A stretch of 64,000 nucleotides of DNA from Rhizobium binae. GTDB taxonomy: Bacteria > Pseudomonadota > Alphaproteobacteria > Rhizobiales > Rhizobiaceae. The DNA is taken from NCBI RefSeq assembly GCF_017357225.1, contig NZ_CP071605.1, positions 372,001 to 436,000 on the forward strand. Direction: 5' to 3'. This document shows, one piece after another, positions 9,583 to 18,678 of the stretch; within the stretch, counting starts at the first letter, position 1; every line of letters starts with the position of its first letter. The notes beneath the pieces are model-generated. The model did not search any database, had not been told where the DNA came from, and saw nothing but the letters and a program-made list of their open reading frames with translations. The translations under genes were made by a program, and so were the position numbers.

Positions 9583-10529
9583 CGGAGCCTCGGATTGGAA
9601 AGAATGGCGATGATATCGGCGATGGTGATCAGCAGCAGATAGCCAAGACAGAAGATCATCGCGCAGCTCTGGATCAGCGGCAGGTCGCGGGTGGCTACGG
9701 CGTCCAGCATCAGCTTGGCGATACCGGGGTAGTTGAAGATGGTCTCGACGATGATGACACCCCCGAGCAGATAGGAGAGCGACAGCGCGACAGCATTGAC
9801 GATCGGGCCGAGAGCATTCGGCAGCGCATGGCGAAAGACGATGCGCGGCCGGGAGGCGCCCTTGAGCAACGCCATCTCGACATAGGGCGTGTTGAGCGTC
9901 TCGATCACCGCTGCACGCGTCATCCGGATCATCTGGGCCGAGACGACGAAGGTGAGCGTAATCACCGGCATGGCATAGACGCGCAACAGGTCGCTCAGAC
10001 TGTGGACTTCGTTGGCCAAGGAGAGCGCCGGCAGCCATTTCAGGTAGACGGCGAAGATGAGCGCGGCGGAGGTCGCGACCATGAATTCCGGCACTGAGAT
10101 GACGCCGATGGTGATCACGGTGACGATCCGGTCATAGACGGTGCCGCGCAGCATCGCAGCGGTGATCCCGAGCGTCAGGGCGATCGGCACGGAGAACAGC
10201 GCGGTGACGCCGGCAAGTTTCAGCGTATTAATGAAGCGGCCGGCAATCAGGGCAGCGACCGGCATCTCGTTGGCATAGGACGTGCCGAGGTCGCCCTGCA
10301 AAAGACCGACGATCCAGCGCAGGAAACGAAAGAGGGCCGGCTCGTCGAGATGCATTGCCTTGCGCAGCCCTTCGACGGCTTCCGGCGTGGCGGCCTGACC
10401 GAGCAGGATCGTCGCCGTATCGCCCGGCAGGAGCGTTGTTGCGAAGAAGACCGCGAAAGAGACGATCAGCAGTGTGATCACGGCGACGAACAATCTGCTC
10501 AGCACAAGCGATAAGACCTGGTTGTTCAC
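9579..10529 (-). CDS. Peptide/opine-type ABC transporter permease (DppB type)
   Basis: 316-residue inner-membrane permease beginning with the usual DppB/OppB helix (LVLSRLFVAVITLLIVSFAVFF) followed by LLPGDTA. The C-terminal part has the coupling-loop motif ALLKGASRPRIVFRHALPNA and the GGVIIVETIFNYPGIAKL segment. I chose a GTG start at 10529 because an AGGGGAG ribosome-binding site lies about 8 bases upstream and the protein then begins at the family position; upstream in-frame sequence runs back through the hairpin and into the binding-protein gene. It is separated from that gene by a 73-base gap containing a strong stem-loop. Confidence 0.92.
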   Translation of the reverse strand: MNNQVLSLVLSRLFVAVITLLIVSFAVFFATTLLPGDTATILLGQAATPEAVEGLRKAMHLDEPALFRFLRWIVGLLQGDLGTSYANEMPVAALIAGRFINTLKLAGVTALFSVPIALTLGITAAMLRGTVYDRIVTVITIGVISVPEFMVATSAALIFAVYLKWLPALSLANEVHSLSDLLRVYAMPVITLTFVVSAQMIRMTRAAVIETLNTPYVEMALLKGASRPRIVFRHALPNALGPIVNAVALSLSYLLGGVIIVETIFNYPGIAKLMLDAVATRDLPLIQSCAMIFCLGYLLLITIADIIAILSNPRLR

Positions 10530-10561
10530 GGGTGGCTCCCCTTTCGTCTCGGTCGGTTTCG

Positions 10562-10596
10562 AAAGAACCGGGGCTGGGCCGCAGCCCCGGTTCTTT
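10562..10596 (-). terminator. Strong intercistronic stem-loop after binding-protein gene
   Basis: A perfect 15-base-pair stem (10562-10576 with 10582-10596; arm AAAGAACCGGGGCTG) with a 5-base loop begins 7 bases after the stop of the binding-protein gene. The A/U-rich base of the stem resembles a terminator, but transport genes follow on the same strand. The usual reading is a partial terminator or 3' stabiliser that raises binding protein over membrane components. Confidence 0.75.
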
Positions 10597-10602
10597 AATC
10601 TA

Positions 10603-12213
10603 TCAGGCTTCAAGCCAGACGTATTCGGCGAAGGCATATCCCATCTGGCCGCCAAGCGGGTTGGGCTCCAGGCCCTTGAGTTTGGCAGTGGTGGCGTCGA
10701 CATTCGAGAGATAAGCCGGAATGATCGTGCCGGCTTCATTGGCAATCATCGCCTGCATCTCGTCGTAGATTGCCTTGCGCTTTTCCTGGTCGAGCGATCC
10801 GCGTGCTTCGATCAGCATCTTGTCGAACTTTTCCGACTTATACTGGCTCTCGTTCCAGGGAGCCTGCGAGGAATAAAGCAGCGAGAACAGGATGTCCGGG
10901 GTAGGACGTGGATTGATATTGCCGAAATGGATCGGCGCCTTGAGCCAATAATTGTCCCAGTAACCGTCGGAGGGAACCCGCTGGACATCGAGCTTGAGGC
11001 CGATCTCGGCGCCTGACGCCTGAATGATCATCGCCATGTCGATCGACGAGTTTGCCGCCTCGGAGGCGATCACGGGAATGGATTGACCGAGCACGCCAGC
11101 CTTGTCGAAGTGGAATTTCGCCTTGTCCGGATCGAAGGCGCGCGGCTTCAGATCGGCGTTGCGGTAATAGTTGACGGGGGAAACCGGCTGGTCGTTGCCG
11201 ATCTCACCGAGGCCACGAAGCGCGGATTTGACGATCTGTTCGCGGTTGACGAGATACTTCATGCCCTCGATGAAGTCCCGCTTGTTGCCGGGATCCATGT
11301 CCAGCCGCATGTTGAGGTTGGTGTAGTTGCCGGACGTCGTCTTCGACAAGGTGAAGCCGTCACCCTGGGCTTCGACAAGGCGCATCGAGCGCGGATTGAT
11401 CGAGGCTGCGAGGTGGATATCGCCTGATAGCAGGGCGTTGACGCGGGCATTGTCGTCGCTGATGGCGAAATATTCGAAGGAATCGACGTTGGGGCCGGAT
11501 TTCCAGTAGTTCTTGTTCTTGATCCCGACGGAACGAACGCCCGGCTCGAAGACTTCCCTGACGAAAGCGCCGGTGCCGTTGGCCTTGGTGAAATCGGTCG
11601 TCCCGTCGGCAACGATCATGAAGTGATGCATCGACAGGATGGTCGGCAGGTCGGCATTCGGATCGGCAAGCGTGATCTCGACGGTCTGCTTGTCGATAGC
11701 CTTGAAGCCGGTCATCTGGGCGGCGATCTTGGCAACCTTCGAACCGACGGACGGGTCGAGATGGCGCTTCAACGAGAAGACGACGTCTTCAGCCGTCAGC
11801 GGTTTGCCGTCATGGAAAGTGACGCCCTTCTTCAGCTTGACGGTCCAGGTCTTGGCGTCCTTGGATTCGATCGCCTCGGCAAGCTCCATCTGCGGCGTAC
11901 CGCTCTTGTCGAGGAAGGTGAGGCGGTTATAGAAGGAGCAGCAGCGGACATAGTCGGTAGAGAGCGACGCCTTTGCGGGGTCGAGTGTATCAGCCGTCGA
12001 CGACGACCAGCCGGCCGCCTTGAGTGCTCCGCCGGCAACGGGCGTCGCGGCGAGAGCCCTGCCGGCGCGGCCGAGCACAAATCCGCTGGCGGACATGGCG
12101 ACGCCGCCCGCGAGCATCATATGCAGCAGTTCACGACGGGTCGCGCCGCGACGAAGGGCGGTTTCGACCATGGCGTCGTCGGATCTGGTCCAATTGGTGA
12201 TCTTGTCGTTCAT
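10603..12213 (-). CDS. Extracellular solute-binding protein, family 5 (peptide/opine type)
   Basis: 536-residue periplasmic binding protein. The N-terminus has a twin-arginine pair at residues 26-27 (ATRRELLHMMLAGG), a hydrophobic stretch and an AxA-type cleavage region near RALAATP (about 52-58), suggesting export by Tat. The family-5 signature is present: AEAIESKDAKTWTVKLKKGV, then TFHDGKPLTAEDVVFSLKRH. The C-terminal lobe contains DKAKFHFDKAG. It captures a peptide-like or amino-acid-derived ligand for the two permeases and double ATPase downstream. Its start lies 62 bases after the HAD hydrolase gene, so the two may be cotranscribed. Confidence 0.92.
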   Translation of the reverse strand: MNDKITNWTRSDDAMVETALRRGATRRELLHMMLAGGVAMSASGFVLGRAGRALAATPVAGGALKAAGWSSSTADTLDPAKASLSTDYVRCCSFYNRLTFLDKSGTPQMELAEAIESKDAKTWTVKLKKGVTFHDGKPLTAEDVVFSLKRHLDPSVGSKVAKIAAQMTGFKAIDKQTVEITLADPNADLPTILSMHHFMIVADGTTDFTKANGTGAFVREVFEPGVRSVGIKNKNYWKSGPNVDSFEYFAISDDNARVNALLSGDIHLAASINPRSMRLVEAQGDGFTLSKTTSGNYTNLNMRLDMDPGNKRDFIEGMKYLVNREQIVKSALRGLGEIGNDQPVSPVNYYRNADLKPRAFDPDKAKFHFDKAGVLGQSIPVIASEAANSSIDMAMIIQASGAEIGLKLDVQRVPSDGYWDNYWLKAPIHFGNINPRPTPDILFSLLYSSQAPWNESQYKSEKFDKMLIEARGSLDQEKRKAIYDEMQAMIANEAGTIIPAYLSNVDATTAKLKGLEPNPLGGQMGYAFAEYVWLEA

Positions 12214-12275
12214 CTCATTCCCCTTTTCTTCTGTGGCGGGCGGCCGTGCAGGGCGAGCCCGATGCGGTTTTAAAA

Positions 12276-12989
12276 TCAGGCGCGCGCGGCGGCCACGGCA
12301 TCGGCAAGGTCGGCCATGGACGTGAAATGATAGTCGGGTGTCGTGAACTCGGCCGGTTCTATCGTGCCGCCGTAACCCTTCTCAGCATGCCGCCTTTCGA
12401 TCCAGCAGTTGGTCAGTCGGAGTTTCCTGGAAATCCCGATATCGTGATACTGGCTCTGGGCGACATGCAGTATGTCATCCTTCGAATGCCCTTCCGATGC
12501 GATGTAGGCGAACACCGTCTCGAAGAAGGCGGGGTCGGGTTTCTCGGTCCCGGTATCGTCGGCGGTGAAGGCGGCATGGAAGGGATTGCCGAGTTCCTTC
12601 TCGAAGAAGGCGAATGCCCAGCGGCGGGCATTCGTCATCGCAACGAGGCGGTAGTTTTTCGCAAGCCTTGCCAAAGCCGCGGCGCTGTCTGGGAAACCCT
12701 TCCAGCTTTTCGCCGAGTCCCGCAGTCGCTCGCCGTATTTGCGATCGGCGGGCAGGCCGAGCTTCGGTGCGATTGCGAGGTAGACGCGCACGAGGTCGTC
12801 GGGAAAGAGGTCGGCGTCGTCGGAGTAACGGGCTTCGCGATAGAGGCTGAGCGCCCGTTCGCCATCGATTTCACTTCCCGCTTCGGCCGCGATCTCGGCG
12901 AGACAGGTCTTAAGGCCGCCCTCGAAGTCGATGAGGGTGCCCACAACGTCAAAGGTCAGATACTTGAATTCCGGAAGGCTCTTGCTCAC
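12276..12989 (-). CDS. HAD-superfamily hydrolase (haloacid dehalogenase type)
   Basis: 237 residues. The nucleophile motif is altered in an interesting way: TFDVVGTL (residues 12-19) keeps the first aspartate, but the usual second acidic residue of DxD/DxY is replaced by valine, as in haloacid-dehalogenase-like members. Motif II is AMTNAR and motif III and IV regions include TEKPDPAFF and DILHVAQSQYHDI. The set looks like a phosphatase or dehalogenase on a small organic acid. It sits between the aminotransferase and the peptide-type transporter. A second HAD gene of the same subgroup lies at 20673-21341 next to an amine oxidase, so the subgroup recurs with amine catabolic genes here. Confidence 0.8.
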   Translation of the reverse strand: MSKSLPEFKYLTFDVVGTLIDFEGGLKTCLAEIAAEAGSEIDGERALSLYREARYSDDADLFPDDLVRVYLAIAPKLGLPADRKYGERLRDSAKSWKGFPDSAAALARLAKNYRLVAMTNARRWAFAFFEKELGNPFHAAFTADDTGTEKPDPAFFETVFAYIASEGHSKDDILHVAQSQYHDIGISRKLRLTNCWIERRHAEKGYGGTIEPAEFTTPDYHFTSMADLADAVAAARA

Positions 12990-13050
12990 GCGAATTCCCC
13001 AGTGTTCGGCTCCGATGGAGCGCGCTTCTCAAAGAAGAATATTCTGTTCC

Positions 13051-13068
13051 CGGCGGGATCATCGTCCC
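13051..13068 (+). other. Small stem-loop in the gap between aminotransferase and HAD genes
   Basis: GCGGGA at 13051-13056 pairs with TCCCGC at 13063-13068, followed on the plus strand by TTTTGTT. The U-tract would serve a plus-strand transcript, yet both neighbours are on the minus strand, so a terminator role is doubtful. Confidence 0.3.
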
Positions 13069-13208
13069 GCTTTTGTTGGAAAGGCCCGCAATTCGTCGGG
13101 ATCCGGGTCTTTCGTCGATTTCAGTTTGTCACCTGCACCGCGCCGGATTCTCCGAAAAGACGCCATCGAGCGGCACAAAATACCGAATCTGACCGTTTCG
13201 CGGTATTC

Positions 13209-14585
13209 TCAGGCCCGCAGCGCCCGGCGCACATCCGGGTCCTCAAGCGTCTGGTTCAGCGTGGTGCGCGTGCGCTCGACGATCGCATCGATTTCCGTTT
13301 CGGTGCAGCACAATGGCGGCGCATAACCGAGCGCGCCGTTGCCGAAGGCGCGGATGACGAGGCCGTTTTCCCAGGCGCGATCGAAGATCCGGCGGGCGGG
13401 TTCGGTGGATGCCGGCAGTGGTGTCTTTTTGACTTTGTCGACGACGAGCTCGACGGCGGCGAGCATGCCGCGACCGCGGACATCACCCACGAGCGGGTGA
13501 TCCCTCAGCGATTGGAGGCCCTGCATCAGCCGCGCCCCGGCCCTGACGCCATTGTCGAGCAGACCGTTCTCGTATAGCTTGAGGACTTCGAGGCCGACGG
13601 CGGCACTGACGGGATGAGCCGAATAGGTGTAGCCGTGACCGATCGCGGCGGCACCGGCACCCTCGGCAATGGTTTCATAGATGTGGTCGGCCATGAAGAC
13701 GGCGCCCATCGGGACGTAGCCGGAGGTGAGACCCTTGGCGGTGGTCATGAAATCCGGCACGACCCCTTCCTCGCTGCAGGCAAATAGCGGTCCGGTGCGG
13801 CCAAAGCCGGTGATCACCTCATCCGCCACGAAAAGGATGTCGTGCTCGCGGCAGAATTCGCGCATCGCCTTAACCCAGCCTTTCGGCGGCACGAGGACGC
13901 CGCCGGAACCCTGGATCGGTTCGACGTAGAAGGCGGCGACGCGCTCCGGCCCGATCGCTTCGACTTTGCTTTTCAGCGCCGCGAGCGAGGCCGCGATAAT
14001 CGCCTGCGGATCCTCGCCGACCGGGTTGCGGTAGGCATAATGAGACGGAATTTTATGCTGCCAGTCGAAGGGAAGGCCGAAGCCGGCATGGAAGGCAGGC
14101 AAGGCGGTCAGGCCCGCACCTGCCGTCGAGGAGCCGTGATAGCCCTGTTCGACCGAAATGAATTGATCGCGCTCCGGCCGTCCACGTGCATTCCAATAAT
14201 AGCGGATGAACCGGATCGTGCTGTCCACCGCGTCGGAGCCGCCGAGGGTGAAGTAAACATGGTTGAGATCACCGGGCGCCCGGTCGGCGAGTTCTGAGGC
14301 AAGCCGGATCGCCGGCTCGGAGCCGAGACCGAAATAGGCCGTTGCGTAGGGAAGCTCCCGCATCTGCCGGGCCGCCGCCTCGACGATGCTCTCGTGGCCG
14401 TAACCGGCATTGACGCACCAGAGGCCGGCGAAGCCGTCGATCAGCTGTTTGCCGGAGGCATCGGTGACCGTTGCGCCCTTGGCCGAGGCCAGCACGCGCA
14501 CGCCGTGCTTTTCATGACTGCGGTAGGAGGCCACCGGATGGATGAGATGAGCGCGGTCGAGTTCAATGAGCGAGTTGGCGTACAT
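13209..14585 (-). CDS. Class III PLP-dependent aminotransferase (omega-amino acid/GABA type)
   Basis: 458-residue aminotransferase. The PLP lysine is K284 in TTAKGLTSGY, the cofactor aspartate is D255 in VADEVITGFGRTG, and GYHGSSTAGAGLT lies at 148-160. FAGLWCVNAGYGH (52-64) and the overall layout match omega-amino-acid:pyruvate and GABA transaminases such as SpuC-like enzymes. The start ATG at 14585 is chosen because the protein then begins MYANSLIELDRAHLIHP as in the family; the frame extends further upstream into the GNAT gene. It follows that gene by 11 bases, so they form an operon. In context it could feed succinate semialdehyde to the GabD at 22720-24177. Confidence 0.9.
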   Translation of the reverse strand: MYANSLIELDRAHLIHPVASYRSHEKHGVRVLASAKGATVTDASGKQLIDGFAGLWCVNAGYGHESIVEAAARQMRELPYATAYFGLGSEPAIRLASELADRAPGDLNHVYFTLGGSDAVDSTIRFIRYYWNARGRPERDQFISVEQGYHGSSTAGAGLTALPAFHAGFGLPFDWQHKIPSHYAYRNPVGEDPQAIIAASLAALKSKVEAIGPERVAAFYVEPIQGSGGVLVPPKGWVKAMREFCREHDILFVADEVITGFGRTGPLFACSEEGVVPDFMTTAKGLTSGYVPMGAVFMADHIYETIAEGAGAAAIGHGYTYSAHPVSAAVGLEVLKLYENGLLDNGVRAGARLMQGLQSLRDHPLVGDVRGRGMLAAVELVVDKVKKTPLPASTEPARRIFDRAWENGLVIRAFGNGALGYAPPLCCTETEIDAIVERTRTTLNQTLEDPDVRRALRA

Positions 14586-14596
14586 GGATTCTCCGA

Positions 14597-15433
14597 TCAG
14601 CCGAGCGCCTGGTTGGCAAGGGCGAACGTGGTGGCAGCAGGGGCGGCGGCGTCGCCGACCGATGGATTTGTCATTGCGATGCCGCCGCCGACATGGGCGA
14701 AGCCGTGTTCGGCGAGCCAAGGCGAAAGTCCGGCCGCGGCGGTGGTATCCAGCCTGAGGAAGCGTCCTGGCCGCCTGGCAATGTGATGTTTGATGAGTTT
14801 CCTGGCGTCTTCGATGTTCGTTGCAACCACGGGTCCGATCACTTCGCCACGCCCGAAGACGCGCAGGCATGCGAACCCCGACAAGCCGCCGTCGCGGCGA
14901 ATGACGGCGAACGCGCCGACCTTGGCCAGATAGGAGAGCAGGTTTTCGCGATCGGCGCCGAAGGCAAGGCAATCGAGCGCCATGATGCCAGGGAGATCGT
15001 CGGCGGTGGCGGCCTCCGTGCCGGCCGGCGCAGGGATCTCTCCGGCAAGGCCTTGGTGCTGCAGCACGGTTCCGGTTTCATGGAAGCCGAGCTTTTGATA
15101 GAGCGGCAGGCCTTCCGTCGTTGCGACCAGCCGCAGCGGCCGGTCCCCTGCGATCCGCAGCGCGGCGTCCATCAGCCTGCGGCCGAGGCCGCGCCCGCGC
15201 ATGGTTTTGGCGACGATGACCATATTGATGGTCGCGCAATCTTGCTTGTATGGCGTGACGAGAACCGTGCCGACGACCCTGTCGCCTTCGATTGCGACCA
15301 TCCCGTCGCTCAAGGCGAGCGCCATCTGCCAGTCTTCCGCTCGATGCGGCCAGCCCGCCTGTCGGGAGAGCGCGACGGCGGCGTCAAGGTGGTCGGGGCT
15401 GAACGGGACGATTTCGATCTGGCTAGCTTGCAT
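14597..15433 (-). CDS. GNAT-family acetyltransferase with C-terminal extension
   Basis: 278 residues. The N-terminal half is a GNAT fold: MVIVAKTMRGRGLGRRLMDAA carries the acetyl-CoA loop (RGRGLG, about 78-83) and LYQKLGF is the conserved end of the fold. The C-terminal half (from about 140) has FGADRENLL, LRVFGRGEVIGPVVA and FLRLDTT. The same extension occurs in the second GNAT protein of this window (29703-30605), so the two are paralogues. Both sit beside amine or amino-acid catabolic genes, suggesting acetylation of an amine intermediate; this is inference. It is the first gene of a unit with the aminotransferase, 147 bases after otnK. Confidence 0.82.
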   Translation of the reverse strand: MQASQIEIVPFSPDHLDAAVALSRQAGWPHRAEDWQMALALSDGMVAIEGDRVVGTVLVTPYKQDCATINMVIVAKTMRGRGLGRRLMDAALRIAGDRPLRLVATTEGLPLYQKLGFHETGTVLQHQGLAGEIPAPAGTEAATADDLPGIMALDCLAFGADRENLLSYLAKVGAFAVIRRDGGLSGFACLRVFGRGEVIGPVVATNIEDARKLIKHHIARRPGRFLRLDTTAAAGLSPWLAEHGFAHVGGGIAMTNPSVGDAAAPAATTFALANQALG

Positions 15434-15580
15434 GGGACGTCCTTCATGTCGTGCCCGTCACTCTGCCGGAGCGCCGGCGGGCAGATCGTCTGAAGGCCGT
15501 GGTTCAGGCAGTATCTTATGGCTTTGCGATCGCCGGCCGCCGCATCTTATGCTGGGACACCGCGCCTTTGGCAAAGTCTG

Positions 15581-16861
15581 TCACCGCATCATCGCCAGCG
15601 CTGCGGCGAAGAAATCGTCGCCGCCGAAATTTCCTGATTTCAACGCCAGAAGCATGTCGCCCTGCCTATTGCCGATCGTGCGCAGGACCGGCACCCCGGC
15701 AGCAATTTCGGGGCCGATCAGAAATGCCGGGATGGCGAGCTTGTCGACCGCCGCTCCCGAGGTCTCGCCGCCTGCGACCACGAGGCGGCGCACACCTTTC
15801 TCCACCAGCTCGGCGGCGATGATCGACGTGGCGGTTTCGATCGCGTGGCCCGAGGTCTCGCGCCCATATTGCGATTGCAGCCGGGATACGCTTTCGGGCG
15901 CCGCGCTCGCTGCGACCACGACCGGGCCGGCAGAAATGCGGTCTCCCGCCCAGGAAATCGCTGCGGCGATCTCATCCGGACCGGCGGTCAGCAGCCGCTC
16001 CGGATCAAGCCTCAGCACGGGCATCGATCGCTCGGCGACGTCGAGCTGACGCAGCGTCGCCTTCGAACAGCTGCCGGCAATGATCGCCGAAAGCCCACCC
16101 ACAGGGCGAATGATGTTTTCGCCTGCGGCGCTTCCGGATATCCGGCCGGAGCGGACGAGCGCGCGGGCAAGGCCGAGGCCGAGGCCGGACGCACCGGTGG
16201 ATACCGGCGTCTCCAGTGCGATCTCCCCCAGCGTTTCCAGATCCCGCTCGCAAATGGCGTCGGCGATAGCCATCGTCACGCCCGTCCTGCCCAAGGCATC
16301 GAGCTTCGCCTTGGCCGCGGCCGGTCCGGCGGCGATGGCTGCCAGATCGATCAATCCGACGGCGCCGCGCGATTGCCGGGCGAGAACCCGCACGAGATTG
16401 GCGTCGTGCATCGGGTTCAGCGGATGGTCCTTGAGCGGGCTTTCGTTCAACGGTTGGCCACCGACGAACAGGTGGCCGAGATAAACGGTGCGTCCCGTTT
16501 CCGGAAAGGCGGGTGTAACCAGCACGGCGCCGCCACCCGCCGCCTCGCTCAAAGCCGCGGTGACGGGGCCGATATTGCCGGCATCGGTGGAATCGAAGGT
16601 CGAACAGATCTTGTAAAGGACATGGGCCGCGCCCTGCTGGCGCAGCCAGCGCTCAGCTTCGGTCGCGGCGGTCACCGCCTCCGAAGCCGGAACGGAGCGG
16701 ATCTTCAGGGAGACGACCATCGCATCGACCTCCGGCAGCGCCAGCGACGGATCGGGAATGCCGACTGTCTGCACCGTGCGCAGGCCGTTCTTCGTCAGCG
16801 TGTTGGCGAGATCGGACGCGCCCGTGTAGTCGTCGGCGATCGACCCGAGTGAAATAGCCAT
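15581..16861 (-). CDS. otnK: 3-oxo-tetronate kinase OtnK (four-carbon acid sugar kinase)
   Basis: 426 residues of the four-carbon acid sugar kinase family (formerly DUF1537). The N-terminal substrate domain begins with the diagnostic IADDYTGASDLANTL (residues 7-21), followed by YKICSTFDSTDAGNIGP (about 83-99). The C-terminal nucleotide-binding domain holds VVAGGETSGAAV and the GNRQGDMLLALKSGNFGG end motif. In the characterised pathway OtnK phosphorylates 3-oxo-tetronate to the 4-phosphate. It lies 3 bases after otnI and completes the ltnD-otnI-otnK operon. Confidence 0.93.
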   Translation of the reverse strand: MAISLGSIADDYTGASDLANTLTKNGLRTVQTVGIPDPSLALPEVDAMVVSLKIRSVPASEAVTAATEAERWLRQQGAAHVLYKICSTFDSTDAGNIGPVTAALSEAAGGGAVLVTPAFPETGRTVYLGHLFVGGQPLNESPLKDHPLNPMHDANLVRVLARQSRGAVGLIDLAAIAAGPAAAKAKLDALGRTGVTMAIADAICERDLETLGEIALETPVSTGASGLGLGLARALVRSGRISGSAAGENIIRPVGGLSAIIAGSCSKATLRQLDVAERSMPVLRLDPERLLTAGPDEIAAAISWAGDRISAGPVVVAASAAPESVSRLQSQYGRETSGHAIETATSIIAAELVEKGVRRLVVAGGETSGAAVDKLAIPAFLIGPEIAAGVPVLRTIGNRQGDMLLALKSGNFGGDDFFAAALAMMR

Positions 16862-16864
16862 CGT

Positions 16865-17641
16865 CTAGCTCCGTGCAAAAGGGGCGAACCAGCCCAGGCC
16901 GTCGAGGGTGTGGCCGCGCGGGATGTATTCGCAGCCGATGAAACCGTCATAACCCAGACGGTCGATTTCACCGAACAGGTAGGGGTAGTTCAGTTCCTCT
17001 CCATCCGGTTCGTTGCGTGAGGGTACACTGGCGATCTGGATATGGCCGGTGATCGGCAGCAGGCGCCGCAACGCCATGGCAACGTCGCCATGGATGATCT
17101 GACGGTGATAGATGTCGAATTGCAGCTTCAGGTTCGGCAGGCCGCATTCGGCAATCAGCCGCTCGGCAATCGCGAAGTCGTTGAGGAAATATCCCGGCAT
17201 ATTGCGCCCGTTGATCGGCTCCAGCAGGAGATCGATGCCCTTTTCGGCAAGCCGGCCGGCGGTGTAGGCGACCGAACGCCGATAGGAGGCGGCGGCCTCT
17301 TGATCATGAGGGTCGGCGATACCCGCCATCAGGTGCAATCGCCTGACGCCCGTTGCCGCCGCATAGTCCAATGCCCGCTCGACATCCGCTTTGAGGTTGT
17401 CGAACCGTTCGGGAAGCGCCGCGATGCCGCGCTCACCCGCGCCCCAGTCGCCCGGCGGCAGGTTGAACAAAGCCTGCTGCAGGTCGTTGCGGGCAAGCCG
17501 TTCGGCGATGGCCTCCGGTGCGGCCTCGTAGGGAAAGAGGTACTCGACGGCGGAAAACCCGACATCGGCTGCGGCGTCGAAGCGGTCGAGGAAGTCCCAT
17601 TCGTTGAACATCATCGTCAGGTTGGCGGCGAAAACGGGCAT
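16865..17641 (-). CDS. otnI: 2-oxo-tetronate isomerase OtnI (hydroxypyruvate-isomerase family)
   Basis: 258-residue TIM-barrel isomerase. It starts with MPVFAANLTMMFNEWDFLDRF and GFSAVEYLFPYEA, hallmarks of the hydroxypyruvate isomerase family. Metal ligands are expected in LLLEPINGRNMPGYFL, LQFDIYHRQIIHGD and IGCEYIPRG. In the threonate pathway it converts 2-oxo-tetronate to 3-oxo-tetronate. The placement between ltnD (11-base gap) and otnK supports OtnI over a plain glyoxylate-pathway Hyi. Confidence 0.92.
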   Translation of the reverse strand: MPVFAANLTMMFNEWDFLDRFDAAADVGFSAVEYLFPYEAAPEAIAERLARNDLQQALFNLPPGDWGAGERGIAALPERFDNLKADVERALDYAAATGVRRLHLMAGIADPHDQEAAASYRRSVAYTAGRLAEKGIDLLLEPINGRNMPGYFLNDFAIAERLIAECGLPNLKLQFDIYHRQIIHGDVAMALRRLLPITGHIQIASVPSRNEPDGEELNYPYLFGEIDRLGYDGFIGCEYIPRGHTLDGLGWFAPFARS

Positions 17642-17652
17642 CTCGATGTTCC

Positions 17653-18597
17653 CTACCGGCTCTGTGTTTCTTTGGTGGAGCCGGGCAATTGCGCGCCGGA
17701 AAGCTGCGCGTAGAGGCGCGCGAGCGAGGAATCGTCGTCACGGCCCATGCCGGCTCCGGCGGCCGCGAGGTACATCTGCAGGGCCGCTGCTGCGAGCGGT
17801 GCCGGATAACGCTCGGAACGGGCCATATCCTGGACGATGCCGAGATCCTTGACGAAGATCTCGATGCTGCTGAGCGGCGTATAATCTCCAGCCAGCACAT
17901 GCGGCACGCGATTTTCGAACATCCAGGAATTGCCGGCCGAGGCGGTGATGACTTCATAGACCTTGTCGAGGTCGAGGCCCTGCTTGGCGGCAAGGCTTAT
18001 GGCCTCGCAGGCGGCTGCGATGTGCACGCCGGCGAGAAGCTGATTGATCATCTTGAAGGCAGCGCCTGTTCCGGCCGCGTCGCCGAGCTCGTAGACCTTA
18101 CCGGCCATGGCGTTCAGGGCAGGGCGCGCCCTATTGAAAGCATGCCTGGAGCCGGAAGCCATGATCGTCAGCTCGCCAAGCGCCGCCTTGGCCGCGCCGC
18201 CTGAAATCGGCGCGTCGAGATAAAGCAGGTCGAGGGCCTCCGTCCGCCCCGCCAGATCGCGCGCGACGGTGGGATCCATGGTCGCCGACGAGATGAAGAC
18301 GGTGCCCGGCTTCATCGTACCCGCGACGCCCTGCGGCCCGAACAGCACGGTCTCGGTCTGCGCACCGTTGACCACGACGGAAACGACGATGTCGGCGTCC
18401 TTGGCGGCCTCGGCTGGGGTCGCGGCGCCACGGCCGCCTTCGGCGACGAAGCGGTCTACCGCTGCCGCGGTTATGTCATATCCAACGACGTCGAGACCTG
18501 CGCGCTTCATCGACCGGGCCATTCCCAGCCCCATGGAGCCAAGGCCGATCACAGCCGCGACGACGTCGGCATCTGAGTTTTCAGTAAGCAGGCTCAT
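17653..18597 (-). CDS. ltnD: L-threonate dehydrogenase LtnD
   Basis: 314-residue NAD-dependent dehydrogenase of the beta-hydroxyacid family. The Rossmann motif AVIGLGSMGLGMARSMKRAG sits at about residues 15-34, the substrate motif LDAPISGGAAKAALG at about 127-141, and the catalytic lysine in GAAFKMINQLLAG at about 176. It oxidises L-threonate to 2-oxo-tetronate, first step of a route ending in dihydroxyacetone phosphate. It is the first gene of the minus-strand operon, facing the LacI-family regulator across a 199-base region with palindromic operators. A related D-threonate or erythronate substrate cannot be excluded. Confidence 0.92.
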   Translation of the reverse strand: MSLLTENSDADVVAAVIGLGSMGLGMARSMKRAGLDVVGYDITAAAVDRFVAEGGRGAATPAEAAKDADIVVSVVVNGAQTETVLFGPQGVAGTMKPGTVFISSATMDPTVARDLAGRTEALDLLYLDAPISGGAAKAALGELTIMASGSRHAFNRARPALNAMAGKVYELGDAAGTGAAFKMINQLLAGVHIAAACEAISLAAKQGLDLDKVYEVITASAGNSWMFENRVPHVLAGDYTPLSSIEIFVKDLGIVQDMARSERYPAPLAAAALQMYLAAAGAGMGRDDDSSLARLYAQLSGAQLPGSTKETQSR

Positions 18598-18625
18598 GGA
18601 ACGTCCTCCCGGTCAGCAACCACTT

Positions 18626-18639
18626 TGGCAGCGCTGCCA
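18626..18639. promoter_or_regulatory. Palindromic operator, proximal to ltnD
   Basis: TGGCAGCGCTGCCA is a perfect 14-base palindrome with a central CG, typical of LacI-family operators, 29 bases upstream of the ltnD start. The same palindrome recurs 54 bases away at 18679-18694 beside the divergent LacI-family gene. Confidence 0.8.
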
Positions 18640-18664
18640 TTATTTTTAGAGCATTCCGGCGCCG

Positions 18665-18677
18665 CTGCCAATGGCAG
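18665..18677. promoter_or_regulatory. Everted half-site pair between the two operators
   Basis: CTGCCA and TGGCAG flank one A (18665-18677). These are the same half-sites as in the two flanking palindromes but turned outward, so the three sites together give six half-sites within 70 bases. Confidence 0.5.
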
Positions 18678-18678
18678 A

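Noticed and set aside
12246-13577. 443-codon plus-strand open frame
   Set aside because: Antisense to the HAD and aminotransferase genes, with no domain resemblance.
18645-18660. AGAGCATTCCGG as a partial GAGCATG-type rhizobial repeat
   Set aside because: Only one arm is present and the sequence lies inside the operator region; chance similarity is likely.
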